This document shows, one piece after another, positions 46,661 to 55,269 of a stretch of DNA of 64,000 bases. Position 1 is the stretch's first letter; each line of letters begins with the position of its first letter. The notes beneath the pieces were generated by a model. It had not been told where the DNA came from, did not search any database, and saw only the letters and a program-made list of their open reading frames with translations. Both the position numbers and the translations under genes were made by a program. Source of the stretch: an uncultured Clostridia bacterium (GTDB taxonomy: Bacteria > Bacillota > Clostridia > Christensenellales > UBA1242); NCBI GenBank assembly GCA_934754475.1, contig CAKVHV010000002.1, forward strand, positions 404,054-468,053, in the 5' to 3' direction.

Positions 46661-46690
46661 TTGACTAACCCCAAGTCTCTATGATAAAAT
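46661..46690 (+). promoter_or_regulatory. Likely promoter of the 46713 gene
   Basis: TTGACT (46661-46666) and TAAAAT (46685-46690) are 18 bp apart, giving a short leader with GGGAG before the ATG at 46713. Confidence 0.65.
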
Positions 46691-46712
46691 TTAGAAAACT
46701 TAGGGAGCAGAT

Positions 46713-47183
46713 ATGATTAATCACGGATTTATTTATTTGGAAGACGGACAAATTAAACAAATTAACTTGGATAACAGCAAGTTTCAAAGCCATGAAGAAT
46801 GTGCAATGGACATTTTGGAAAATAATCCAAGTCTAAAAAACGTTTATGACGAATACGTTCAAGACAGTATTCATATCCAAAATCGTGAGCATATCCAGAT
46901 TTCTCACGACCCGATAGATTTTTTGATGCAATACTTGGGCTATATAAAAGTTGGTTTAAAGATTGATAACGACAGAAAAATTATTTCGTTTGTTAATCAG
47001 TCGGAAGAATTTGAACAAACTCAAGGCGGAAAATCACGCAAAGGAATTATCAATACTTATAGAACCCGTGGATATGAAGAAGAAACCGATTTTGAAACAA
47101 ATCTATATGATTACGTTTATGAATTGCAAAGAGAAAATCACCTATTTGACTCTCTTGAGCCAAGTCAAGAATTGGGGAATTAG
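46713..47183 (+). CDS. Unknown acidic protein
   Basis: A 156-residue acidic, Glu/Asn/Gln-rich soluble protein with no recognised domain or membrane span. A ribosome-binding site GGGAG lies 6 nt upstream of the ATG, and a promoter precedes it. Its stop is followed 2 nt later by the start of the AlkD-like gene, so the two are one transcript and may be functionally linked. Confidence 0.65.
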   Translation: MINHGFIYLEDGQIKQINLDNSKFQSHEECAMDILENNPSLKNVYDEYVQDSIHIQNREHIQISHDPIDFLMQYLGYIKVGLKIDNDRKIISFVNQSEEFEQTQGGKSRKGIINTYRTRGYEEETDFETNLYDYVYELQRENHLFDSLEPSQELGN

Positions 47184-47185
47184 TT

Positions 47186-47893
47186 ATGGAATTTAAAATT
47201 GACAACTGGAGTTTGAAAGACGTCTTGGAGTTGGAAAATTATCTAATTTCAATATCAAATCCCCCAAAATCAAAATACACACAAAATATTGTAAGAACCA
47301 GTCTTCCGGTTTTAGCAATTTCCAATCCAAAACTAAAAGATATTTCAAAACAGATATTCAAGGGAAACTATTTGAGTTTTCTTGATAACAACACCTATTC
47401 AACATACGAAATAACCTTGATTTCGGGATATATAATTAATTTAATTTCGGATTTTGAAACTCTAAAAAATTACCTAGAAAATTACGTTTCACATGTCGAC
47501 TGCTGGGGGTCTTGCGATATTCTCAAAATTTCTTCAAAAATAGATAGAGAAAAACTATTTGAACTTGCCAAAGAATACACAAAAAGCAAAGAACCTTTCA
47601 AAGTTAGGGTTGGACTTAAAATTATGTTTTCTTTTGTTCAAGATTCAAAATATAAGTCTGAAATATTCAAAACTCTCAATTCCTTCCAAAATGAAAAACA
47701 TTATTATGTAAATATGATACTCGCATGGTTGTTTTGCGAAATGTTTATAAAAAACAAAACCGAAACATATGAATTTTTGAAAACTCACAAACTAAATTCG
47801 TTTGTAATAAACAAGGGGATTCAAAAATGCCGAGATAGTTTTAGAGTAAGCCAAAAAGACAAAGATGCTTTACTCAAATACAAAGTTAAATAA
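47186..47893 (+). CDS. AlkD-like DNA alkylation repair protein
   Basis: A 235-residue helical-repeat protein of the AlkC/AlkD DNA glycosylase superfamily, which removes alkylated bases such as 3-methyladenine without flipping them out. Helices contain the typical W-G-S-C-D segment near 110 (the W and D of the substrate pocket), F-K-V-R-V-G near 139, V-N-M-I-L-A-W-L near 172 and N-K-G-I-Q-K-C-R-D-S near 210. The fit is good though diverged; activity is inferred. Confidence 0.82.
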   Translation: MEFKIDNWSLKDVLELENYLISISNPPKSKYTQNIVRTSLPVLAISNPKLKDISKQIFKGNYLSFLDNNTYSTYEITLISGYIINLISDFETLKNYLENYVSHVDCWGSCDILKISSKIDREKLFELAKEYTKSKEPFKVRVGLKIMFSFVQDSKYKSEIFKTLNSFQNEKHYYVNMILAWLFCEMFIKNKTETYEFLKTHKLNSFVINKGIQKCRDSFRVSQKDKDALLKYKVK

Positions 47894-47897
47894 AAAA

Positions 47898-47936
47898 TCT
47901 GCAATGCACTATTTTAGTGTATTGCAGACTTTTTTA
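47898..47936. terminator. Bidirectional terminator
   Basis: TCTGCAAT pairs with ATTGCAGA and the inner CACT with AGTG. T runs lie on both sides, between the convergent AlkD-like and 47934 genes. Confidence 0.85.
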
Positions 47937-48374
47937 TTTTGTTATTTCTAAAACTTCGTTATAAAACATATCTCTATATGTTTGCTCATTAAGATTATCA
48001 AGTGTAACTTTTTTTGGTGCTCGTTCAAGCACAACTTTTTCTCTCGCGATATCGTTGTTACCCTTATACCAATGCGAAAACAAATATGCTGTATTAACCA
48101 CATCCAAAGTTTTGGATATTATCTCGGTTAATTTTTGACTCTCTGCGGTTTCAAGCATTTCGTCAACTACAACTTTTTTGGTTACAACCGAACCACAGTC
48201 ACAAAAATTACCACATTGAAACAATCTCAAATCTCTTCTGATATTTCGCAAATTAGGATTGTTGTATTCATAAAAATTGGTAAAACCCGCTTTTTGGAAA
48301 ATCCCAATTATCTCCATAAGTTTTTCGCCGTCTAATTCGTCTTCTTTAAACATAAAAGTATTAACTTGACACAT
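47934..48374 (-). CDS. Unknown small protein with clustered cysteines
   Basis: A 146-residue soluble protein with no recognised family. Residues 50-62 contain C-G-N-F-C-D-C-G, three clustered cysteines that could bind a metal, and an additional Cys near the start. The remainder is helical and charged. The ribosome-binding site GGAAG lies about 8 nt upstream of the ATG. The AT-rich 110-bp gap to the FAD dehydrogenase gene shows nothing further. Confidence 0.65.
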   Translation of the reverse strand: MCQVNTFMFKEDELDGEKLMEIIGIFQKAGFTNFYEYNNPNLRNIRRDLRLFQCGNFCDCGSVVTKKVVVDEMLETAESQKLTEIISKTLDVVNTAYLFSHWYKGNNDIAREKVVLERAPKKVTLDNLNEQTYRDMFYNEVLEITK

Positions 48375-48485
48375 AAAATTTACTTCCTTTTTTCATAACA
48401 TATTTTAGTACCAAAACCAATACCTGTCAATTAATTGTGATAGGACTTTTAAATTTTTAGATTTTGATTTACAAAATAAGTTTAC

Positions 48486-50063
48486 TTAACTTTTAAGTCT
48501 TTCAATAATTATATTTGCACACTTAATTCCTTCAACCGCACTCGACATTATTCCGCCGGCAAAACCAGCACCTTCACCTATCATATAAATATTATCCAAA
48601 CTCGACATCATATTCTGATTTCTAACAACTTGATAAGGCGCACTACTTCTCGTCTCAACACCAGTAAGAACACTTTGAGCATCGGCAAAGCCATGCAACT
48701 TTTTGTCTAAATTGACAATTCCTTGTTTAATAGAATCCACCAAAATCTTTGGAAGCATGTCTTCAACACTTCCAAGTGTGTATCCGGGCTTATATGAAGG
48801 AATAACTCTTCCTAGTTTTGAACTTGGAACACCCTTTAGAAAATCTCCCACCAACTGAACTGTTGTGTTATATGAATTATTTTTTGCAAAAGCATACCTT
48901 TCATATTTTTCTTGAAGTTCGATTCCCGCTAGTGGTGAGTCGTTTGGGAAATCACTTGTCTCAACAGTACAAAGTATAGCAGAATTTGCATTTTCTCCGT
49001 TTCTTAGTGAATAACTCATTCCGTTTGTTACAACTGTATTTTTTTCACTCATTGCAGGGACTACTACTCCACCCGGACACATACAAAATGTATACACACT
49101 TCGTCCATTATCCAAATGGGTCACCAAATGATAGTCAGCAGGTGGCAAAATATTTCTTTTTGCAAACTCGCCATATTGTGCCAAGTTTATATCGCTTTGT
49201 TTATGCTCAATTCTATATCCCATTGAAAATGGCTTTTGTTTTAACTCCATGTTTTTGTCAAAAAGCATACGTATAGTGTCACGACTACTATGCCCTATGG
49301 CAAAAATTAATATATTACAACACATAGACTTATGTCCGTTAGGGGTTTCAACATCAAGCATAATTTTATCATTTTGATAATTTAAATCAACCACCTTATG
49401 CTCAAACAAAACACTTGAACCCAGGTTTAATATTTCGTTTCTAAGATTAACCACGACGTGTTCCAATACATCCGTTCCAACATGTGGTCTAAAGTCGTAA
49501 GCAATATTTTCATTTGCCCCAAACAAAACAAAGTCATCAAGCACTGACTGAATATACTCACTCTTTATGCCAGTATTTAATTTGCCATCAGAGAATGTGC
49601 CAGCGCCACCTTCGCCAAACTGAATGTTTGATGCTTCACACATTTGTCCATTCCCCATAATTTCGTTTACAACACTCTTTCGCTTGGACATTTCAAATCC
49701 ACGTTCCAAAATTGTAACCTTTGCACCCGCTCTAGCAAGTGTCAATCCCGCAAACATCCCGCTTGGCCCAAATCCAACTATTACAATATCTTTGTCAACA
49801 ACTTTATTTAATTTGGGAAAGTTAATCTCTTTTGAATTATACATAGTGACATTTTTTAATCTATGCAAATTTAGATTGTGAGACGATTCAAAACAAATTA
49901 ATGCCAAATAAAAAATATTACTTTTGTCTCTAGCATCCAAAGATAGTTTCAAAAGTTTACATTTGGATATATCCGACACTTTTAGTTTAACTTCTTTTGC
50001 CACATAAACTTTTAGATTATTTTTATCAAAATCAATAGGAAGTTTAATAGAAATTTTATACAT
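48486..50063 (-). CDS. FAD-dependent dehydrogenase (COG2509-like)
   Basis: A 525-residue flavoprotein. The FAD-binding loop is V-I-V-G-F-G-P-S-G near 93, followed by E-R-G near 118. The middle region has G-E-G-G-A-G-T-F-S-D-G-K-L-N-T near 150. The C-terminus ends with G-E-G-A-G-F-A-G-G-I-M-S-S-A, a pattern common to uncharacterised FAD dehydrogenases. An N-terminal alpha/beta domain of about 85 residues precedes the flavin domain. The start ATG shares a base with the U32 stop (TAATG), so the two are translationally coupled. The substrate is unknown. Confidence 0.87.
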   Translation of the reverse strand: MYKISIKLPIDFDKNNLKVYVAKEVKLKVSDISKCKLLKLSLDARDKSNIFYLALICFESSHNLNLHRLKNVTMYNSKEINFPKLNKVVDKDIVIVGFGPSGMFAGLTLARAGAKVTILERGFEMSKRKSVVNEIMGNGQMCEASNIQFGEGGAGTFSDGKLNTGIKSEYIQSVLDDFVLFGANENIAYDFRPHVGTDVLEHVVVNLRNEILNLGSSVLFEHKVVDLNYQNDKIMLDVETPNGHKSMCCNILIFAIGHSSRDTIRMLFDKNMELKQKPFSMGYRIEHKQSDINLAQYGEFAKRNILPPADYHLVTHLDNGRSVYTFCMCPGGVVVPAMSEKNTVVTNGMSYSLRNGENANSAILCTVETSDFPNDSPLAGIELQEKYERYAFAKNNSYNTTVQLVGDFLKGVPSSKLGRVIPSYKPGYTLGSVEDMLPKILVDSIKQGIVNLDKKLHGFADAQSVLTGVETRSSAPYQVVRNQNMMSSLDNIYMIGEGAGFAGGIMSSAVEGIKCANIIIERLKS

Positions 50064-52408
50064 TATCTCAAATCCTTTATCCCAAATTCATTAGTATTGT
50101 TATCAAACAACTCAAAGTAGCAATTGTAAACCTTGTATCTTCGAACCCTAAACTTTCCAAGATTGTTTTCGTAGCACAAATCGTTTGAGTATTTGCATTT
50201 GTCAAAAGTATTTCCGTACAAAAGTTTAACCGGACAACTGGTCAAAGTCATGTATGCAGGAACTTTGGATAACTTGTGAGTTCCGGGAAGTCTGCTTGTC
50301 CACTTTTCAATACTTTATATTATCTCAGTCACCCCAAAATCAAGAAGACTCAGTCTTGCAAAGTTGTTTGTAATATTCAAACCATGACCCGCCCAGACTC
50401 TAAAGTTTTTTGCATACTTAAGAGCATAAATATTGTTTGCAACAATAATTACATTTTTGTCTTTGCAATACTCTACAACTTCATCAATTATTTTCAAATC
50501 TTCCGACCTAGCCAAATTTGGCAAATTTAGAATAAGCGGAGTCGAAAAATACTTTTTATAAGTCTCCAAAAATTTTGATACAACACAAACCGAATAAACA
50601 CTTGGAGACAAGATAAGCGCATCATATAGTCCTACAAGACTACTAATATTTGTAGACTCATTAACAATAGCGAGCCTATTGCTATCAAACGAAAGATTGT
50701 CTGACTTGAAACTATTTGCACGTGCAAAAATCTCATTTCGCTTTGAAATATCCAAATCGGTAGCCGAGCCAATACCTTTAACCAAATTATTTTCCAAATT
50801 ATAATTTGCAATAATTTGCTCAACTAACTTTTCTATTCCTTTCCTTCTAATCTCATTAAGTGTTGATTTTGATACAAAAGCGTTTCTTGTCGTGATTTCA
50901 AATTTTAGAGTATTAAATATAGTCTTATCAACCTTGCCAAGTTGTGCAGATATTTCCAAATCTGTTAGCATCTTAGTTTTTGCACTCTCGACAGTATCAC
51001 CTTCAATTCTAACTTTGGAACTACCCGACTCAAAATCCACAATCAGTTTTTCGCCCGCAACGACATAAGCGCTAATTTTCAGATTCTTAAGTTTCGACAT
51101 ATCCAAAATCAAATTTTCAAATTCGCTATCCAAAGTTAAATATACGTTACTGCCAATATCTATCTTGTTTTTGACAAATATCTCTTGTCTATCGCCAATT
51201 ACATTTATATTTCCAACACCGCACGAACTTATAGCATCACCATTTACAAACTTTAATCCGTCGCCCACGTGTAGTTGTTTTCTTGATTTTATTTCAATAG
51301 CAAACATGTCTTTGAATTTCTTGCAAGCGACAACCTTTCCAATAATTTCACCCATGTGATTATTATTTTGATAGTCGATTATATTGTTTGAATCAAAATA
51401 TCCATTTGTATATTCGCCACGTGAAAACACTTTCTTTAAGTCGTGAGTCCACTTTGAAATATCATCACTACTTAAATCGTTTAAATTACTTAGGTCAAAA
51501 TCTTCGGTACTATTTAAGTTTAGTCTTGCACCCAATTTATGCTCATCTACTTTAAGTTTTGAGTTGTTACTCTCAGAAATCTCACTCACATTTTGAGAAG
51601 TATTTTGATTATGCGAATTTATTATTTTATCAACCGCCCGTCTATAAACATTTGTGGCAACTCCAACATATCCCGAGTGTCTAAGTCTGCCTTCAATCTT
51701 AAACGATACAACGCCCGACTCAATAAGATTTTTTAGATTTCCAAGCATACAATTATCTCTAGGAGACAAGGTAAATCCCGTCAAAGATTTTTCCTTGCTA
51801 CCAAGTTTAAATGGCAGTCTACAAAGCTGTTTACACTCTCCACGATTTCCACTTGCACCACACTTAAGACTACTTAAATAGCAGTTTCCCGAAAAGCAAA
51901 TACAATTTGCACCTTGCACAAAAACTTCGAGTTCAATATCTACATTTTTAAAAATCTCTTGAATATCTTTGAGTGTTACTTCACGAGACAAAACAACACG
52001 AGATAGCCCCAATTTCTTGGCAACACTCGCACCCTTGACGTTGTGAACACCAAGTTGAGTGCTTCCATGCAAGACAATTCCCGGGTAAACCTTTTTGAGC
52101 GCATAAATAAGTCCCAAATCTTGAACGATAAAAGCATCGACACCCGCTTTTAGGCACTCTCCAGCAACACTCACTGCTTGTCCAACTTCGGACGTGCTAA
52201 GCAAGGTATTAAGTACAATATACACCTTAACACCTTTTAGATGTGCAAATTTGACAATCTCCGCCATATTTTCAAGTGAGATATTCTCTGCACGCATTCT
52301 TGCATTAAACTTAGGCACTCCCATATAGACTGCATCAGCGCCCGCTTTGATTGCAGTATAAAAACTATTTATATCGCCAACTGGCGACAATACTTCCAAA
52401 CTTTTCAT
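50063..52408 (-). pseudogene. U32-family peptidase / RlhA-like, interrupted by a single in-frame stop
   Basis: An enzyme of the U32 peptidase family (collagenase-like, also linked to 23S rRNA hydroxylation), about 781 codons. The N-terminal part (697 residues) has V-L-S-P-V-G-D near 6, K-A-G-A-D-A-V-Y-M-G near 22, cysteines in C-G-A-S-G-N-R-G-E-C-K-Q-L-C-R near 183, and K-I-E-G-R-L near 230. A TAA at 50315-50317 then ends translation, yet the same frame continues for 83 more residues (S-I-E-K-W-T-S-R-L-P-G then C-P-V-K-L and R-R-Y-K-V) that match the conserved C-terminus of the family. One base (TTA for Leu to TAA) explains it. The gene may be truncated, read through, or a sequencing error. 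There is no ribosome-binding site; the promoter suggests a leaderless start. Confidence 0.82.
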
Positions 52409-52414
52409 GCTATT

Positions 52415-52443
52415 ATTTTAGCAAATTTTTTGGAATTTTTCAA
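52415..52443 (-). promoter_or_regulatory. Promoter of the U32 gene, apparently leaderless
   Basis: On the minus strand TTGAAA (52438-52443) and TAAAAT (52415-52420) are 17 bp apart, and the -10 ends six bases before the ATG. The start codon would be the first or second base of the transcript. The sequence before the ATG has no Shine-Dalgarno. Confidence 0.6.
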
Positions 52444-52467
52444 TAAGTTAGTATATGTTTTCAAAAA

Positions 52468-54411
52468 CTATTCGACAGTAACAGACTTTGCGAGATTTCG
52501 CGGTTTATCTGGATTTAAGCCTAGCCTAGTTGTAATTTTGTATGATAGCAAATGAAAAGGAATTATTGAAACAATTGGCATAAACAACTGATGCAATTTT
52601 GGAAGCCTAATTACATGATAACAATCGGACAAATCTAAGTCATCAAATTGTGTAAGCACAATTACTTTGCCACCACGTGAAGTTACTTCGTGTATAGCAT
52701 TAATAGTCTTTGAAACCAGTTCTCTTTCGGTCATTATTACAAAGACAATACTATTCTCATCAATCAGAGACAACGTTCCATGTTTAAGTTCGCCACAAGG
52801 ATAGGCATCAGTAAAGATATAACTAATTTCCTTGATTTTGAGACTTCCTTCCATGGCGGTCACATAGTCATAATCTTTACCAATCAAGTGGAAAGTCTTG
52901 TGAGTGTAGATTTTGTCTGCTAGTGACTCTAGCGACTTATCAAGCTCAGATATGTCTATATTTTCAAGAAGAGCCAAATCTTCACTAGTATAATCTAAGT
53001 ACTTTTTGGTGTCGGAATACGTTACTCGTATTGTCTCAGTCTCATCAAAATCTTCTTTTAATTTGTATGCACTCGATACATCAAGTTTTTTTACAAACTT
53101 AGGCTTTCGCACCAATTTCCCATCAATCACATCACCGAAATCAAATTTGTTGGACTTGTAGTTCCCCTTGATAACATTAATCAGATAATTAGCAAGTTCG
53201 ATTAGCACAAAAAGTTGAGTAGTATAAGCCTTGGTGCTGGCAACACATATTTCAGCACCAGCCTTCATAAGAATCGTGCTATCAGCCATATGTGTAATGT
53301 GTGAATTTTCCACGTTAGTTATCGCCAAAGTGTATAGGCCTTGCAATTTTGCTTTTTCCAAAGACTTGAGTGTATCGGCAGTCTCTCCGCTCTGAGATAT
53401 AAACACTCCCAACGTATCGGGTGTAACCAAATTTTTGTTTGACAAGTATTCGCTTGCAATCTCACATTCAACAGGAATCTTGGCATTGATTTCGATATAT
53501 TTTTTTGCCATAAGCGAACTATGGTAACTCGTACCACACGACACAAAAAGAATTTTTGAAATGTTCTTAGGCAAATTAAATTCAGACACTCTTAGGTGCT
53601 TGTAAGTCTCGCTAATAGCACTAGGTATTTCATAAATCTCTTTGAGCATATAGTGTGGAAAACTTCCTAGCGAAGCATCCATATTACTTATATAATTATT
53701 GTATTTAATGTCAATAACTACTCTATTTTTGTCAAATACATGAAAAGTATTGTCTAAATATCCATATGTATCATCTGGCAAATAAAATACTTTGGACTTA
53801 TCCAAAAGACCATTAATATCGCTACAAATAATATTGTCTTCGCCACTAGACAAAACAAGTGGACTGGAGTGCCTTGCAAAATAAATATTATCGTCATACT
53901 CATTTATAATTGCAATTGCAAAACTTCCTTTAAGAAGTTTAATTGTTTTTTCAAAAGCAATTTTTATGTACTCCGAATCAGATTTGCTTTTGCCCGCATG
54001 TTTAACTTCCAAATTAAAAAAGTATTCAACTAAGTTTGGAATAACTTCGGTATCCGTATCACTTAAGAACTTTACATCTTTTAGATAACTTTTTTTGAGT
54101 TCTTTGTAGTTTTCAATTATCCCATTATGTACACATGCAAACTTTTCATCCGCACTCAGATGTGGGTGAGAGTTAATCTCGTTAGGCTTTCCGTGAGTCG
54201 CCCATCGTGTATGACCAATCGCAATTTTTGAGCGATTGCTAGGCAATTTTTCTTCCAAGTTGACAATATACCCCTTAGCCTTAAAGCATTTAAGCCCACC
54301 GCTCTTGTAAGCAATTCCACAACTATCATAACCACGATACTCAAGTTTTTTAAGCGCAACAATAGTTTTACTTGTTGCATTTTTTCCTTTGACAGATATT
54401 ATTCCACACAT
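52468..54411 (-). CDS. glmS: Glucosamine-fructose-6-phosphate aminotransferase (isomerizing)
   Basis: Makes glucosamine-6-phosphate from fructose-6-phosphate and glutamine, the first step to UDP-GlcNAc and peptidoglycan. The N-terminal glutaminase starts with the catalytic C-G-I after Met1 and has Y-R-G-Y-D-S; two SIS isomerase domains follow (S-C-G-T-S-Y near 288, S-Q-S-G-E-T-A-D-T near 335, L-K-H-G-T-L near 565). The C-terminus N-L-A-K-S-V-T-V-E is typical. At 647 residues it is about 40 longer than usual, the extra being a charged insert near residues 420-490 between the SIS domains. No glmS ribozyme is visible in the 84-bp leader. Confidence 0.96.
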   Translation of the reverse strand: MCGIISVKGKNATSKTIVALKKLEYRGYDSCGIAYKSGGLKCFKAKGYIVNLEEKLPSNRSKIAIGHTRWATHGKPNEINSHPHLSADEKFACVHNGIIENYKELKKSYLKDVKFLSDTDTEVIPNLVEYFFNLEVKHAGKSKSDSEYIKIAFEKTIKLLKGSFAIAIINEYDDNIYFARHSSPLVLSSGEDNIICSDINGLLDKSKVFYLPDDTYGYLDNTFHVFDKNRVVIDIKYNNYISNMDASLGSFPHYMLKEIYEIPSAISETYKHLRVSEFNLPKNISKILFVSCGTSYHSSLMAKKYIEINAKIPVECEIASEYLSNKNLVTPDTLGVFISQSGETADTLKSLEKAKLQGLYTLAITNVENSHITHMADSTILMKAGAEICVASTKAYTTQLFVLIELANYLINVIKGNYKSNKFDFGDVIDGKLVRKPKFVKKLDVSSAYKLKEDFDETETIRVTYSDTKKYLDYTSEDLALLENIDISELDKSLESLADKIYTHKTFHLIGKDYDYVTAMEGSLKIKEISYIFTDAYPCGELKHGTLSLIDENSIVFVIMTERELVSKTINAIHEVTSRGGKVIVLTQFDDLDLSDCYHVIRLPKLHQLFMPIVSIIPFHLLSYKITTRLGLNPDKPRNLAKSVTVE

Positions 54412-54429
54412 AAATTAATCCTTTACACA

Positions 54430-54463
54430 AAAAAAATTAGCAGATATTTCATCTACTAATTTA
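54430..54463 (-). terminator. Terminator between the P-II-like operon and glmS
   Basis: On the minus strand AAATTAGTAGAT pairs with ATCTGCTAATTT (one G.T) and eight T follow. The glmS ribosome-binding site AAAGGA lies just downstream. Confidence 0.82.
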
Positions 54464-54495
54464 TATTACACAAAAGGCAAATTTGTTACGCGAAG

Positions 54496-54894
54496 TTATT
54501 TACGTTTTTGTTTTTCGAGTGCTTTGGCTTTTTTGATTTGCTCTTTCTTTTGTTCGGCTACACGTTTTAGACCAAAGACTTCGCTAACAGGAAGACTAAA
54601 GCAAAAACCCCTACCTTCTTCCATAAGACTGGTTTTGTCGGAAATTGCTTGCATAATTGCTCTACGTTCATTAGATTTAACGAGAATTAACACTAGTTCA
54701 CGTTCGGGTTGTAAAGATATTCCCAAGACTTGTTTGTCTGCATCGGCTGTACCCCTACCATAAACGATTGTCGCACCGGTTGCTCCAGCATCACGTGCGG
54801 CTGACACAACATAGTCGCTAAATCCACGACCAATTATAGCCACAATCATATCATATTCACTTTTGTTCTTTGTACTATTTATTGTTTTTTCCAT
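54496..54894 (-). CDS. P-II-like signalling protein (copy 2)
   Basis: A 132-residue protein with the GlnB/P-II-type alpha/beta fold: M-I-V-A-I-I-G-R-G near 15, D-A-G-A-T-G-A-T-I-V-Y-G-R-G-T near 35, and E-R-E-L-V-L-I-L-V near 62. The C-terminus is Lys-rich. The R-G-T-A-D-A-D segment takes the place of the T-loop. It starts 2 nt after the first P-II-like gene. Two such genes next to a transporter suggest direct control of it; this is inference. Confidence 0.83.
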   Translation of the reverse strand: MEKTINSTKNKSEYDMIVAIIGRGFSDYVVSAARDAGATGATIVYGRGTADADKQVLGISLQPERELVLILVKSNERRAIMQAISDKTSLMEEGRGFCFSLPVSEVFGLKRVAEQKKEQIKKAKALEKQKRK

Positions 54895-54896
54895 AA

Positions 54897-55253
54897 CTAA
54901 TTCACCGCCACTTTCAAAAATTCCAACATATTACTTGCCATACTCTGCACATCCAAAACCATATTTAGACCATACTTATCTTGCTCAATTCGAGTAATTT
55001 CATTGATGTCTTTCATAGTCTTTTCAAGTTTGTTTACTGGAACTAAGCATGCAACAATATCCCTATCACTTAGACCAAAACCGAACATATCGGCTATATC
55101 ACTTTCGGCAGTGCCTTTGCCCATAAGCAAGATTCCACCATTTAGATGATGGTCATTTAGATACATTTCGATGTTCTTTCCGTCGCCACGGTCAACAAAA
55201 CACAAAATCAGTTTGACTGGCATAGGCATCTTTTTTGGTTTGTTTTCTTTCAT
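54897..55253 (-). CDS. P-II-like signalling protein (copy 1)
   Basis: A 118-residue protein of the same fold as the next gene: V-K-L-I-L-C-F-V-D-R-G near 13, G-G-I-L-L-M-G-K-G-T-A near 38, and D-I-V-A-C-L-V near 63. It is more diverged than copy 2 and lacks the Lys-rich tail. The two copies may form a heteromer. The ribosome-binding site AAGGAAA is clear. It lies 16 nt after the DUF1538 gene. Confidence 0.8.
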   Translation of the reverse strand: MKENKPKKMPMPVKLILCFVDRGDGKNIEMYLNDHHLNGGILLMGKGTAESDIADMFGFGLSDRDIVACLVPVNKLEKTMKDINEITRIEQDKYGLNMVLDVQSMASNMLEFLKVAVN

Positions 55254-55269
55254 TTTTGTTTTTCCTTAT

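Noticed and set aside
54412..54495. glmS ribozyme leader
   Set aside because: The leader is only 84 bp and holds a terminator hairpin; the ribozyme core is not visible.
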